Source: Burkholderiaceae bacterium (GTDB taxonomy: Bacteria > Pseudomonadota > Gammaproteobacteria > Burkholderiales > Burkholderiaceae_E). Taken from it: a stretch of DNA of 61,932 nucleotides. The position numbers and the translations under genes were made by a program. The notes under the pieces were generated by a model. It had not been told where the DNA came from. It saw only the letters and a list, made by a program, of their open reading frames with translations, and searched no databases. This document shows positions 47,845 to 58,596 of this stretch, in pieces; position 1 is the stretch's first letter; the number at the start of each line of letters is the position of its first letter. The DNA is taken from positions 1 to 61,932 of the forward strand of contig JAJPES010000035.1 of NCBI GenBank assembly GCA_021166725.1, read 5' to 3'.

Positions 47845-48693
47845 AGCGACGGCCGCCGGGGCACGAACGACCGCGTCGGCGATGTCGTCGATCGCGGTCC
47901 GCTCCGGATCGACGACGACCAGCCGCGCACCGCTGCGCCGCGCGAGCACGGGGAGTTCGGCGGCCGGATACACCAGCGCCGAAGTGCCGACGACGAGCAT
48001 CGCATCGCAGCTTGACGCGGCGCGCTGCGCTTCGGCGAGCGCCGCTTCCGACAGGAACTCGCCGAACCAGACCACGTCGGGTCGCAGCGGCGCGCCGCAA
48101 CGCGGACACGGCGGCGGCTCGCGAGCATCGCCGCGCCAATCGAAGGCCGGATCGATGGGCTCGGGCGCACCGCACCCGTCCAGGCACTTCACGCGCGTGA
48201 TGTCGCCGTGCAATTCGAGCACGCGATGGCTGCCGGCACGGCGATGCAGGCCGTCGACGTTCTGCGTGACCACGTCGACGCGTCGCCCGCCGCGCGCCTC
48301 GTAGCGCGCGATCGCTTCGTGCGCGGCGTTCGGGCGCGCATTCGCCACCGCAGCCCGGCGCTCGGCGTACCAGCGCCAGACGAGCGTCGGGTCGGCACGA
48401 AATCCCTCCTCGGTTGCCAGCGCCTGCGGATCGAAGCGCGCCCACAAGCCGGTGAGCGCGTCGCGAAAGGTCGGAATGCCGCTCTCGGCGGACACGCCGG
48501 CGCCGGTGAAGACGACGACGTGTCGGGCGTCGCGCAGCCAGGCGTGCGCGGCAGCGATCCCCGCGTCGCTCGCATCGCTTGCCGACGAGGCGCCCTGCCG
48601 CTGCGCCTGGTTACGCTCGCCATCGGGAATGGCGCAAGCGAACGCGGACGTGGAGGCGATCGCGCTCTCGGACGCAGAAGCTGTCGGATTCAT
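47821..48693 (-). CDS. NAD-dependent protein deacylase, sirtuin family (SIR2/CobB)
   Basis: A 290-residue sirtuin. The NAD site FTGAGVSAESGIPTFR (about residues 60-75), TQNVDGLHRRAG, the catalytic His in LELHGDI, and the zinc cysteines (CLDGCG, CPRCG) are all present, with VVGTSALVYPAAELP completing the Rossmann fold. It should remove acyl groups from lysines with NAD. The Met at 48693 is used because residues upstream (frame open to 48807) and the first 50 residues are low complexity; the true start is uncertain. It converges on the nuclease gene. Among the subclasses I would place it near the zinc-bearing class III/CobB group, without certainty. Confidence 0.9.
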   Translation of the reverse strand: MNPTASASESAIASTSAFACAIPDGERNQAQRQGASSASDASDAGIAAAHAWLRDARHVVVFTGAGVSAESGIPTFRDALTGLWARFDPQALATEEGFRADPTLVWRWYAERRAAVANARPNAAHEAIARYEARGGRRVDVVTQNVDGLHRRAGSHRVLELHGDITRVKCLDGCGAPEPIDPAFDWRGDAREPPPCPRCGAPLRPDVVWFGEFLSEAALAEAQRAASSCDAMLVVGTSALVYPAAELPVLARRSGARLVVVDPERTAIDDIADAVVRAPAAVALPSLLAE

Positions 48694-48807
48694 GCCGTCA
48701 TGCTCGCTGTGCACCAGAACTCGCCCTACTCTGCCACCTTTCCGCTGGCGAGCCGAAACGCGCGAGATCCGCGCGTTCTCGATCGAGCGGAAGTCATCGT
48801 CGGGCAC

Positions 48808-49370
48808 GATGCGCGAGAAACGAACATGACTGCCCCGCGCAGCGCGGAGGACGGGCCGAAACGCGCGGAAATCACGTATTCCTCGTCATTCAACGTCCCG
48901 TGCGAAAGGCGACGATGCGACGAACCGAGGGGCCAGGAGCTTGCAGCCAGTGTGGCACGGCGAGCCGCTCGAGCAGCAGCCGCGGCGCATCGCGACGCCA
49001 TGATCGGCAGCCAGTGGAGCCTCGCGCTCGAGGTGAACAGCGCCCGGTATGCGCGCGGGCGGCGCCTACGGGCGGCCGGGCGCTTCGCGCGGCGACGCTC
49101 CTGCTGCGGCGGTCGGCGCTGCGCGCCGACTTCCCTCGCTGCTCGCCTCGGGCTCGCGCGGCCGAACTCGCTGCGCGGGCTTCGCCCGCTTCGCTCGAAC
49201 ATGCGGCCGCGAGTCAGAGGTACGAAGCGCGCTTCGCGCGCCGACCCCGAGGCTGCGCTGCTCGGCGCCGCAGAAGTCGCGTTGCCGCGCGAAGCGCCCG
49301 GCCGCCCGTAGGCGCCGCCCACGCGCAAACCGGGCGCTGTGCACCGGCGCAGACCGCTGCCAACGCCCCT
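48808..49370. other. Non-coding region holding the repeat element
   Basis: About 220 bp of unremarkable sequence follow the sirtuin upstream region, then the 314-bp inverted-repeat element. Reading frames here are Arg/Ala/Pro-rich and match each other only because of the repeat; none looks like a gene. Confidence 0.6.
49032..49345. repeat. MITE-like element with long terminal inverted repeats
   Basis: The left arm 49032-49098 and right arm 49279-49345 are inverted copies of each other, about 67 bp with about four mismatches (starting GGTG-ACAGCGCCCGG). The core of about 180 bp contains a smaller hairpin region. Segments recur at 35000-35060 and, almost unchanged, at 61770-61932. There is no transposase gene and no clear target-site duplication. 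It sits between the sirtuin upstream region and rlmB. Confidence 0.8.
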
Positions 49371-50114
49371 TCACCGGACGGCCACCGCGCGCTGCCGCAG
49401 CGTCTCGTACAACACCACGCCGGCCGCCACCGACACGTTCAGGCTTCCCACTGCCCCGCGCATCGGAATGCGCGCCAGCGCGTCGCAGCGCTCGCGCGTG
49501 AGCCTGCGCATGCCGCTGCCTTCGGCGCCGAGAACCCAGGCGATCGGTCCGGCGAGGTTCTGCTCGTACAGATCGGTCGGCGCGCGCTCGTCGGTGCCGA
49601 CGACGAAGATGTTGCGGTCGCGGATCTCGTCGAGCGCACGCGCGAGATTCGTCACCATCAGATAGGGAACGCTTTCTGCGGCGCCGCTCGCCGTCTGCAT
49701 CGCGATCTCGGTGAGCGCGCAGGCGCGATCCTTCGGCGCGATCACCGCCGCGGCTCCCGCGCCGTCGGCCACGCGCAGGCACGCACCGAGATTGCGCGGA
49801 TCGGTGACGCCGTCGAGCACCAGCAACAGGATCGGCCCTGCATCGTTCTCGTGCTCGTCGAGCAGTTCGTCGAGTCGTTGCCCTCTCGGCGGCGGCTCGA
49901 CGAGTGCGACGACGCCCTGGTGCCGCTTGTGGGGGCACAAGCGCTCGAGCCGGTCGGCGTCGACGAAATGCGCGCGCACGCTCGCCGCCTCCGCCACGCG
50001 CACAAGGTCGCGCACGCGCGCGTCCTCGCGTCGCGCATCGACGTACAACTCGCGTACGCCGGCCGGCGCGCGGCGCAGTCGCGCGAGCACCGAGTGGAAT
50101 CCGTAGATCAGCAT
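49371..50114 (-). CDS. rlmB: 23S rRNA (guanosine-2'-O-)-methyltransferase RlmB
   Basis: A 247-residue SPOUT-class methyltransferase that modifies G2251 of 23S rRNA with S-adenosylmethionine. The N-terminal substrate-binding part (YGFHSVLARLRR) and the knotted catalytic part (VLDGVTDPRNLGACLRVADGAGA, LGAEGSGMRRLTRERCD, SLNVSVAAGVVLYE) are typical. The ATG at 50114 (MLIYGFHS) is chosen; a TTG three codons earlier is possible. It follows rnr, 98 bp downstream on the same strand, the order known from E. coli (rnr-rlmB). The repeat element lies just behind its 3' end. Confidence 0.95.
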   Translation of the reverse strand: MLIYGFHSVLARLRRAPAGVRELYVDARREDARVRDLVRVAEAASVRAHFVDADRLERLCPHKRHQGVVALVEPPPRGQRLDELLDEHENDAGPILLLVLDGVTDPRNLGACLRVADGAGAAAVIAPKDRACALTEIAMQTASGAAESVPYLMVTNLARALDEIRDRNIFVVGTDERAPTDLYEQNLAGPIAWVLGAEGSGMRRLTRERCDALARIPMRGAVGSLNVSVAAGVVLYETLRQRAVAVR

Positions 50115-50212
50115 CGCAGGCAAGACTCAGAACGTGTGAATCGATCGGCCGTGGCCGGAAGGCGCGCCAGGATGCGCCCGATGAGGCGCAAAGCGCAGCC
50201 ATATCGGACGTC

Positions 50213-52840
50213 TCAATGGCGCCGGCGCAGTCCGGTACGCCGCTTCTTGGCCGCCGCGGTGGTCGGCTTCGCGCGCGCCGCCGCGCGTTCGGCGCGTGCC
50301 TTCTTCACCTTCTCCGACTTCGCCGGTGCGGCCTTCGGCGCCGAAGCTGCGTCCGCGTCGCGCGTGTCGCCTCGGCGCTGCAGTTCGCGAAAACCCAGTC
50401 GATCGACGAGCCGGAAATCGATGCGACGCGCTTCGAGGTCGACGCGCGAAACCTGCACCTCGACCTCGTCGGTGAGCCGGAAACGCTTGCCGGTACGCTC
50501 GCCGCGAAGCTCGTGCGCGACCTCGTTGTACTGGAAATACTCGCTGCCCAGTTCGGAGACGTGCACCAGTCCCTCGACGTACAGCTCGTCGAGCGTGACG
50601 AAGATGCCGAACGGCGCCACGCCGGTGACGCGGCCGACGAAGGCCTCGCCGACGCGCTCGCGCACGTACAGGCACTTCAGCCACGCCTCGACGTCGCGCG
50701 AGGCCTCGTCGGCGCGCCGCTCGTGCATCGAGCAGATCGCGCCGAGCAGCCGCCACACCTCGTGTTCGCGGCGCGCAGGCGCTGCAGCGCTCGCTCTCGA
50801 AGCCGGGCGCGCCTTCGCGCTCGCCGCCCGCTTCACGCGCTGCGACTTCTCGCTCGCCGATCCGGCGGCGCCGGTGCCGGAGGCCGACACGCGTGTCGAG
50901 GGCATGGCCGCATCGTCGCGGGTCGCCGCAGCAGATTCGTGCGGCCGGCGCGCATCGAAGGTCAGTCCGCTCGCCGCGCCCTCGTCGTCGATCACCGGTT
51001 CGACCAGGTCGTCGTCGGCGCCCGGCGGCCGGATGCGGATCGCCTCGCTGAGCAGTGCGGCGTCCGGCGCCGGACGATAGCGCCCGCCGCGCAGCAGCGC
51101 CTTGATCACGCGATGCGTCAGCAGGTCGGGATAGCGCCGGATCGGCGACGTGAAATGCGCGTAGCCGTCGTAGGCCAGGCCGAAGTGGCCTTCGTTGTCC
51201 GGCGAGTACACCGCCTGCTGCATCGAGCGCAGCATCATCGTCTGCAGCAGCACCGCGTCGGGACGCGCACGAACGGTCTCGACGAGCGCGGCGTAATCGG
51301 CCGGCGACGGATCGTCGCCGCCGCCCAGGGCGAGCCCGAATCCGCGCAGGAATTCGCGCAGCTTCGCGAGCTTCTCCGGAACCGGTCCTTCGTGCACCCG
51401 ATACAGGCCCGGGTGTCGACTTCGCCGCATCCAGTCGGCCGCGCAGACGTTGGCCGCGAGCATGCATTCCTCGATCAGCTTGTGCGCGTCGTTGCGCTGG
51501 CTCGGGACGATGCGCTCGATGCGGCCCGCAGGGTCGCAGACGATCTTCGTCTCGACGGTCTCGAAGTCGATCGCGCCGCGCGCCCGGCGCGCGGCAGCGA
51601 GTACGCGGTACAGCTCGTGCAGGTCGCGCAGCTGCGGCGCGAGCGCCGCATGGCCCGCAGGCACCGACAGCGAGGCCGCCGCGCCCGACAGCATTGCCCA
51701 CACCTCGTCGTAGGTCAGGCGGGCCGCCGAATGCATGACCGCCTCGTAGAACTGGTAGCCGCGCAAGCGACCGCTGCGCTCGATCACCATGTCGCAGACG
51801 AGCACGAGACGATCGACGTTCGGATTCAGCGAGCACAGGCCGTTGGAGAGCTTCTCCGGCAGCATCGGAATCACCCGGCGCGGGAAGTACACCGAGGTGC
51901 TGCGTTCGAGCGCGTCGTGATCGAGCGCGTCGCCGTCGCGCACGTAGTGCCCGACGTCGGCGATCGCGACGATCAGCCGGAACGCCGCATCGCGGCGCGC
52001 GCCCGCCGGCATCGGCTCGCAGTAGACCGCATCGTCGAAATCGCGCGCATCCTCGCCGTCGATCGTCACCAGCGGCACGTCGCGCAGATCGACGCGACCG
52101 GCGAGATCGGCCGCCGGCACTGCGCCGGGCAGGCGCGACGCGCGCTCGAGCGCCGCGTCGCTGAACTCGTGCGGCACGTCGAACTTGCGCACCGCGATCT
52201 CGATCTCCATGCCCGGGTCGTCGATCTCGCCGAGCACTTCGACGACGCGTCCGATCGGCGGCGAGCCGCCCGCCGGCGGCTCGATGATCTCGACGGTGAC
52301 GACCTGCCCCTGCTGCGCGCGCTGCGTATCGCCCGACGGAATGACGATGTCGTGCTTGATGCGCTGGTCTTCGGGCACGACCAGCGAGACGCCGCGCTCC
52401 TCGAGGAAGCGCCCGACGATGCGCCGGTTCGCGCGCTCGGTGACCTCGACGATGCGCCCTTCCGGACGACCGCGCGAATCGAAGCCGGTGCGCTTGAGCA
52501 GCACGCGGTCGCCGTGCATCACCTTCTGCATCTCGCGCGGCGACAGGAACACGTCGATCCCGCCCTCGTCGGGAATGAGGAAGCCGAAGCCGTCGCGATG
52601 CCCCTGCACGCGACCGGCAACGAGATCGAGCTTGCTCGCCAGCAGCAGCACGCCCTTGCGGTTGGGCAGCAGTTGGCCGTCGCGCTCCATCGCGAGCAGT
52701 CGACGCTCGAGGTTGTCGAAATGCGTCGACGGGACGGCCAGGCGCTCGGCGAGTTCGTGCGGCGTCATCGGAACGTCGGCCGCACGCAGGCATTCGAGGA
52801 TCGCTTCGCGCGTCGGCGCGAACCAGGTCTTGTCGGTCAC
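50213..52840 (-). CDS. rnr: Ribonuclease R, with a long insert before the S1 domain
   Basis: An 875-residue 3'-5' exoribonuclease that degrades structured RNA. Order: helix-turn-helix-like N-terminus (about 1-75), two cold-shock domains (80-240), the RNB catalytic domain (about 265-590; DGEDARDFDDAVY with the metal Asp residues), then C-terminal S1 domain (about 725-810) and a Lys/Arg-rich tail (about 830-875). Between the RNB domain and the segment CSMHERRADEASRD lies a stretch of about 110 residues, Ala/Ser/Arg/Asp-rich, where family members I know have about 30. The insert keeps the frame. The gene is the first of rnr-rlmB, and tRNA-Leu diverges from its start. Confidence 0.93.
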   Translation of the reverse strand: MTDKTWFAPTREAILECLRAADVPMTPHELAERLAVPSTHFDNLERRLLAMERDGQLLPNRKGVLLLASKLDLVAGRVQGHRDGFGFLIPDEGGIDVFLSPREMQKVMHGDRVLLKRTGFDSRGRPEGRIVEVTERANRRIVGRFLEERGVSLVVPEDQRIKHDIVIPSGDTQRAQQGQVVTVEIIEPPAGGSPPIGRVVEVLGEIDDPGMEIEIAVRKFDVPHEFSDAALERASRLPGAVPAADLAGRVDLRDVPLVTIDGEDARDFDDAVYCEPMPAGARRDAAFRLIVAIADVGHYVRDGDALDHDALERSTSVYFPRRVIPMLPEKLSNGLCSLNPNVDRLVLVCDMVIERSGRLRGYQFYEAVMHSAARLTYDEVWAMLSGAAASLSVPAGHAALAPQLRDLHELYRVLAAARRARGAIDFETVETKIVCDPAGRIERIVPSQRNDAHKLIEECMLAANVCAADWMRRSRHPGLYRVHEGPVPEKLAKLREFLRGFGLALGGGDDPSPADYAALVETVRARPDAVLLQTMMLRSMQQAVYSPDNEGHFGLAYDGYAHFTSPIRRYPDLLTHRVIKALLRGGRYRPAPDAALLSEAIRIRPPGADDDLVEPVIDDEGAASGLTFDARRPHESAAATRDDAAMPSTRVSASGTGAAGSASEKSQRVKRAASAKARPASRASAAAPARREHEVWRLLGAICSMHERRADEASRDVEAWLKCLYVRERVGEAFVGRVTGVAPFGIFVTLDELYVEGLVHVSELGSEYFQYNEVAHELRGERTGKRFRLTDEVEVQVSRVDLEARRIDFRLVDRLGFRELQRRGDTRDADAASAPKAAPAKSEKVKKARAERAAARAKPTTAAAKKRRTGLRRRH

Positions 52841-52952
52841 GCAGCCGTCTCTCTCGATTCGACAATGCCGCAGCCGCGGTGTAACATCCCGCCTCTACGC
52901 GCGACCGGCCTTGCTTCCGGTTGCAGCCGGCGGAGTTCCTCCGCGGCACATC

Positions 52953-53039
52953 GCCCAGATGGCGGAATTGGTAGACGCACCAGGTTCAGGTCCTGGCGGT
53001 GGCAACACTGTGGAGGTTCGAGTCCTCTTCTGGGCACCA
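52953..53039 (+). tRNA. tRNA-Leu (CAG)
   Basis: An 87-nt class II tRNA with encoded CCA. Acceptor GCCCAGA/TCTGGGC, anticodon stem CCAGG/CCTGG with loop TTCAGGT (anticodon CAG), a long variable arm, and T arm GAGG-TTCGAGT-CCTC. It diverges from rnr and is followed by a strong terminator. Confidence 0.96.
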
Positions 53040-53044
53040 TCACG

Positions 53045-53074
53045 AAGCCTGCGCGAGCAGGCTTTCTTGTTTTT
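53045..53074 (+). terminator. Intrinsic terminator after tRNA-Leu
   Basis: A perfect 8-bp stem AAGCCTGC-GCGA-GCAGGCTT (53045-53064) followed by TCTTGTTTTT. Confidence 0.92.
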
Positions 53075-53080
53075 CCCACG

Positions 53081-53587
53081 CTAGCCCCATCGTGCCTCGA
53101 GGTCGCCCGGCCGCATATGGTCGTACTCCTCGAAGGGCTGATGAATCCAGGGGTTGCTCGGCAGATGCTCGACCGCGTAATCCGGCTGCGCGATCGAGGC
53201 GCCCTTTCGCCATAGTACCGCCGTGCGGATCTCCCTCGCCTGCGGATGACGCGCGAGCAGCGCGGGCACCAGCTGCACGAGCGTCGCGCCCGAGTCTGCG
53301 AGATCGTCGGCCAGCAGCCAGTTGGGCCCGGGCAGCGCGCCTGCACTCGCCAGCTGCTCGCCGATGCGCAGTTCGCCGCGCCGCCTGCCTTCGTCCTCGC
53401 GATACGAGCTGGTGAAGACGACGCCCAGCGGCTTGTCGAACAGCCGCGAGAACACGTCGCCGATGCGCAGTCCGCCGCGCGCCACGCAGACCACCGCGTC
53501 GAAGTTCCAGCCCGACTGCCAGACCTTCAGCGCGAGCTTCTCGACGAGCCGGTTGTATTCGTCCCACGAGATGTGCAGGTCGCGCAT
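53081..53587 (-). CDS. Phosphoribosyltransferase (purine type)
   Basis: A 168-residue type I phosphoribosyltransferase. The PRPP-binding loop is LLADDLADSGATLVQL, and VVCVARGGLRIGDVFS is the first conserved strand-loop. Overall it resembles xanthine/hypoxanthine phosphoribosyltransferases (Gpt-like), which salvage purine bases. The start at 53587 (MRDLHISWDEYNRLVEKLA) matches the family; the upstream frame overlaps purA and is ignored. It lies 37 bp after purA on the same strand, so purine salvage and synthesis are probably linked. Exact base specificity is not visible. Confidence 0.88.
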   Translation of the reverse strand: MRDLHISWDEYNRLVEKLALKVWQSGWNFDAVVCVARGGLRIGDVFSRLFDKPLGVVFTSSYREDEGRRRGELRIGEQLASAGALPGPNWLLADDLADSGATLVQLVPALLARHPQAREIRTAVLWRKGASIAQPDYAVEHLPSNPWIHQPFEEYDHMRPGDLEARWG

Positions 53588-53624
53588 GCCGCAGCGTCGA
53601 TCCAGGACGTGTGAAGGAACCGCC

Positions 53625-54947
<1,323 letters not shown>

Positions 54948-54957
54948 TTACTTCGGC

Positions 54958-56163
54958 TCAGCGCTGCGCGCCGGCCCGGTCGACGACCCATTCGTTGCCT
55001 CGCAGCACGAGTTCGCGATCGCAGACGAACTCCTGCGGCCCCGGATCGCGCCCGGGAAGCGCCTGCACGACGATCTCGCCGGCGGCGCGCAGCGCGTCGA
55101 TCGCCTCGACCAGCGCCGCATCGTCGGACCATGGCGCGCGGATCGCCGAGGCGGGCGCACCGTTCTCGAGCAGGCCGGCGAGCGCCCGCAATTCGATCGA
55201 GAAGCCGGTGGCCGGACGCGCGCGTCCGAAGGCGCGACCGACGTCGTCGTAGCGCCCGCCACGCGCGATCGCGTACGGCAGCGCCTCGACGTACGCCGCG
55301 AAGGTGATGCCGTTGTGGTAGCGATAGCCGCGCAGATCGGCCAGGTCGATCGACAGCTCGAGCTGCTGCCAGCGCTGCAGCACGGGCGACGCGCACAGCC
55401 GTTCGATGCGCTCGAGCGCATCGCGGATTGCCGGCGCATCGGGCAGCTGCGCACGCGCGCGCGCCAGCACCGAGCCTTCGCCGTCGAAGCCTTCGCCTGC
55501 GCGCCCGTGCAGCCGCGCGAGCATGGGCAGCGTCTCGCGCAACGCCGCCGGAGAGTCGCGCAGAGCCTCGTGCAATCCGGGGATGTCCTTGCCCTGCAAC
55601 AGCCGGTACAGCTCGTCGACGTCGAGCTGCGGGTCGAGCGGGCCCAGCGCATCGAGCAGGCCCTGCACCACGCCGACGTGGCACAGGTCGATGCGCAGCT
55701 TCGCCACGCCGGCGGTGGCGAGCGAACGCACCATCAGGTCGATCGACTCGACCTCGGCTTCGATGCCCGGGTGCCCGTACAGCTCGGCGCCGATCTGGAT
55801 CGGCTCGCGCGTGGCGAGCACGCCCTGCGCGCGGGTGTGCAGCACGGAGCCCGCGTAGCACAGCCGCACCACCCCTTCACGATCGAGCAGGTGCGCGTCG
55901 ATGCGCGCCACCTGCGGCGTCATGTCGGCACGCACGCCGAGCGTTCGTCCCGAAAGCTGGTCTACGAGCTGGAAGGTGCGCAGGCCGAGGTCGCGACCGG
56001 AACCGGTGAGCAGCGAATCGAGATGCTCGATGAGCGGCGGCATCACCAGTTCGTAGCCGTAGGAGCGATAGAGGTCGAGCAGTCGGCGACGCAACTCCTC
56101 GATCGCGCGCGCTTCGGCCGGCAGGACGTCGGCGATACTCTCGGGCAGCAGCCAGCGCAGCAT
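54958..56163 (-). CDS. hisZ: ATP phosphoribosyltransferase regulatory subunit HisZ
   Basis: A 401-residue paralogue of histidyl-tRNA synthetase that activates the short form of HisG in histidine synthesis. It keeps the class II core ([46 protein letters not shown] as motif 2; [23 protein letters not shown] as motif 3) but lacks the anticodon-binding domain, as HisZ does. Its presence implies a short HisG elsewhere. ATG 56163 fits the family N-terminus. It follows DUF2065 by 83 bp, which contain a strong inverted repeat. Confidence 0.94.
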   Translation of the reverse strand: MLRWLLPESIADVLPAEARAIEELRRRLLDLYRSYGYELVMPPLIEHLDSLLTGSGRDLGLRTFQLVDQLSGRTLGVRADMTPQVARIDAHLLDREGVVRLCYAGSVLHTRAQGVLATREPIQIGAELYGHPGIEAEVESIDLMVRSLATAGVAKLRIDLCHVGVVQGLLDALGPLDPQLDVDELYRLLQGKDIPGLHEALRDSPAALRETLPMLARLHGRAGEGFDGEGSVLARARAQLPDAPAIRDALERIERLCASPVLQRWQQLELSIDLADLRGYRYHNGITFAAYVEALPYAIARGGRYDDVGRAFGRARPATGFSIELRALAGLLENGAPASAIRAPWSDDAALVEAIDALRAAGEIVVQALPGRDPGPQEFVCDRELVLRGNEWVVDRAGAQR

Positions 56164-56210
56164 GGGAAGAAGCGATACCTCGTGCGAAAGCCGGACGCGC
56201 AAACGGCGCG

Positions 56211-56234
56211 GGTTCGGCCGCGTCCGGCCGAACC
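56211..56234 (-). terminator. Inverted repeat between DUF2065 and hisZ
   Basis: A perfect 10-bp stem GGTTCGGCCG / CGGCCGAACC with a 4-base loop. No T-tract follows on the minus strand, so it may be a weak terminator or an RNA processing or stability element at the end of the hflKC part of the transcript. Confidence 0.45.
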
Positions 56235-56246
56235 GGCTATTGTAGG

Positions 56247-56429
56247 TTAGATCAACAGCAGCGCGAGACCGGCCAGCGTCGCGCCGAATCCGACGAAACG
56301 GATCTGCCCGTCGCGCAGGCGCGCGACGCGCAGGAACATCTCGCGCCAGTTCGACGGCGCGAACAGCGGCATCATGCCCTCGAGGATCAGCACCAGGCCG
56401 ATCGCACGCAGCCAGTCTTCGATCGTCAC
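56247..56429 (-). CDS. DUF2065 (YjeT-like) small membrane protein
   Basis: A 60-residue protein with two hydrophobic helices (about 7-23 and 43-59): [23 protein letters not shown] followed by a short basic loop ([13 protein letters not shown]) and a C-terminal [14 protein letters not shown]. This is the DUF2065 pattern; the gene is almost always beside hflKC. The GTG start overlaps the hflC stop by four bases (GTGA), so it is translated in coupling with hflC. Function unknown. Confidence 0.88.
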   Translation of the reverse strand: MTIEDWLRAIGLVLILEGMMPLFAPSNWREMFLRVARLRDGQIRFVGFGATLAGLALLLI

Positions 56430-57307
56430 TTCGCCGATGCGCCCGGCGCCTTGAAGTAGCGGAAGAAGTCCGACGACGGATCGAGGACGAGAATGTCCGA
56501 CTTGCTGCCGAACGACTGGCGGTATGCCTCGAGGCTGCGATAGAACTCGGCAAACTGCGGGTTCTTCCCCCAGGCCGCGGCGAACAACTGCGCGACGCGC
56601 GCATCGCCCTCGCCGCGCATCTGCTGCGCCTCGCGATAGGCCTCGGCGACGATCACCTCGCGCTGGCGGTCGGCCTCGGCGCGGATCTTCTCCGATTCGG
56701 CAGCGCCGGTGGCGCGCCGCTCGTTGGCGACCTGCTTGCGCTCGGACTCCATGCGCGCGAACACGCGCTCGGAGACCTCGGGAGCGAAGTCGACGCGCTT
56801 CAGTCGCACGTCGATGATCTCGACGCCGATCTGCCGCGAATCGTCGTTGACCTTCGCGCGCACGTTCTCGACGACCTGGTCGCGCGCGCTGGAGATCATG
56901 TCGGAGACGGTGCGCCGCGCGATCTCGTTGTTCAGCGCGTCGCGCAGGCTGCGGTTGATGCGATCGACGGCGATCTGCTCGCTGCCCGACACCGAACGGA
57001 TGAAGGGCGGCGGATCGATGATGCGCCACTTCACGAAAGTGTCGATCATCACGTTGAGCTTTTCCGACGTGATGAATCGATCGCTCTCCGAAGTATCGAT
57101 GGTGAGGATGCGCTTGTCGTAGTAGACGACGTTCTGGAATGGCGGCGGCAGCTTGAAGTACAGGCCCGGCGCGTCGATGACCTTGCGGATTTCGCCGAGC
57201 GCGTAGACGACGGCGAACTGGCGCTGGTCGACGACGAACACGCACGACATCAGCACGAAGAGCGCGATCAGCACGCCGATCACGGCGGGGACGATTCTTT
57301 GCATCAC
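56426..57307 (-). CDS. hflC: FtsH protease modulator HflC
   Basis: A 293-residue SPFH/prohibitin-domain protein with one N-terminal transmembrane helix (about 5-25) and a periplasmic SPFH domain followed by helical coiled coil. With HflK it forms a large cage around FtsH and limits membrane-protein degradation. [32 protein letters not shown] and [23 protein letters not shown] segments (here RLKRVDF) are characteristic. ATG at 57307 or 57304. It lies 15 bp after hflK. Confidence 0.95.
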   Translation of the reverse strand: MMQRIVPAVIGVLIALFVLMSCVFVVDQRQFAVVYALGEIRKVIDAPGLYFKLPPPFQNVVYYDKRILTIDTSESDRFITSEKLNVMIDTFVKWRIIDPPPFIRSVSGSEQIAVDRINRSLRDALNNEIARRTVSDMISSARDQVVENVRAKVNDDSRQIGVEIIDVRLKRVDFAPEVSERVFARMESERKQVANERRATGAAESEKIRAEADRQREVIVAEAYREAQQMRGEGDARVAQLFAAAWGKNPQFAEFYRSLEAYRQSFGSKSDILVLDPSSDFFRYFKAPGASAK

Positions 57308-57322
57308 GATTGCTCCCCCCGC

Positions 57323-58582
57323 TCAGCGGCTGTCGCGGTCACGGCTGCGCAGCCCGTCGCTGCGCGGCGCGGGCGGCGCCGGCGTCTCCGGCGCGGCGCC
57401 CGACGGCGTCGTTGCGCTCGCCGCGCGCGAAGCGTCGGCGCCCGCCTGCCCGAGCAGCTTGTCGAGCGGCAGGTACAGCAGGTTGCCGCTGGTGCGCGAG
57501 TCGACGTAGACCTTGCTGGTATTCGCGAAGATGCGTTCCATCGTCTCCAGATACATGCGGTCGCGCGTGACCTGCGGCGCCTTCGCGTATTCGGCGGCCA
57601 CCTGGTTCAGCCGGCTGGTGTCGCCCTCGGCGGTTGCGACCACGCGCTGGCGGTAGCCCTCGGCTTCCTGCAGCAACCGCGCGGCGGTTCCGCGCGCTTT
57701 CGGGATGACGTCGTTGGCGTAGGCGCGACCCTCGTTGATCAGGCGCTCGCGGTCCTGCGCCGCCTTGTTGGCGTCCTCGAAGGCGGCCTGCACCTGCTCG
57801 GGCGGCTGCACCTGCTGGATCGTCAGATCGACGATCGAGATGCCGGCCCGGTAGCGATCGAGGATCGACTGGATCTGCTTGCGTGCAGCCTGCGCGACCT
57901 GCTCCTTCTCCTCGTAGAGCACCTGGTCGACGCCGTTGCGTCCGACCGTCTCGCGCATCGCCGTCTCGGCGGCCTGTCGCACGATCTCCTCGGGCACGGC
58001 GCCGAGGTCGTTGTTGAACAGGTAGGCCTTCACGTCACCGACGCGATACTGGACCGTGAACTGCATGTCGACGATGCTCTGGTCGAGCGTGAGCATCAGC
58101 GACTCGCGCAGCGTCTTGTTGCGCACCGCGTTGCGATAGCCGACCTCCACCGTGCGCAATTGCTGCACGTTGACGATCTCGTTCGTCTCGATCGGGTACG
58201 GCAGGCGCCAGGTGAAGCCGGCGCGATCGACCAGCTGCTTGTACTCGCCGAAGCGCAGGACGACCGACGCCTGCCCTTCCTGCACGATGTAGAAGCCGCT
58301 CGCCAGCCACAGCAGCAGCGCAACCAGCACCAGCAGGCCGAGGCCCGCGCCGGCGCCCTTCATCGACGGCGGCTCGCCGCCGTCACCGGACGGACCGCGC
58401 GGCCCGCCGCCGCCGCGGCGAAACAGCGAGTTCAGCCGGCGGTTGAAGTCGCGCCACAGTTCATCGAGATCGGGCGGGCCTTCGTTGCCCGGGCGTTGCG
58501 GCGGGCGCTGGTCGGCGCCGCCGCCTCCCCGTCCCCAGCCGGGATCGTTTAGCGAGAAGATCGAGCGGATCGGGTTCCACAT
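57323..58582 (-). CDS. hflK: FtsH protease modulator HflK
   Basis: A 419-residue SPFH-domain partner of HflC. A Gly/Pro/Arg-rich cytosolic N-terminus (about 1-75; WNPIRSIFSLNDPGWGRGGGG) precedes one transmembrane helix (GLLVLVALLLWLASGFYIV), and the periplasmic part has the prohibitin domain with VQEGQASVVLRFGEY, LPYPIETNEIVNV and a long helical region. The C-terminal tail is Ala/Pro-rich. The ATG at 58582 (MWNPIRS) fixes the start; the frame runs on upstream into hflX. It lies 14 bp downstream of hflX. Confidence 0.95.
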   Translation of the reverse strand: MWNPIRSIFSLNDPGWGRGGGGADQRPPQRPGNEGPPDLDELWRDFNRRLNSLFRRGGGGPRGPSGDGGEPPSMKGAGAGLGLLVLVALLLWLASGFYIVQEGQASVVLRFGEYKQLVDRAGFTWRLPYPIETNEIVNVQQLRTVEVGYRNAVRNKTLRESLMLTLDQSIVDMQFTVQYRVGDVKAYLFNNDLGAVPEEIVRQAAETAMRETVGRNGVDQVLYEEKEQVAQAARKQIQSILDRYRAGISIVDLTIQQVQPPEQVQAAFEDANKAAQDRERLINEGRAYANDVIPKARGTAARLLQEAEGYRQRVVATAEGDTSRLNQVAAEYAKAPQVTRDRMYLETMERIFANTSKVYVDSRTSGNLLYLPLDKLLGQAGADASRAASATTPSGAAPETPAPPAPRSDGLRSRDRDSR

Positions 58583-58596
58583 GGGCAGGGGCGGGT

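Noticed and set aside
48726..49328. Minus-strand frame of 200 codons in the repeat region, and similar frames near 35 kb and 61.8 kb
   Set aside because: They share short peptides only because the DNA repeat is shared; composition is Arg/Ala-rich and they have no ribosome site or domain.
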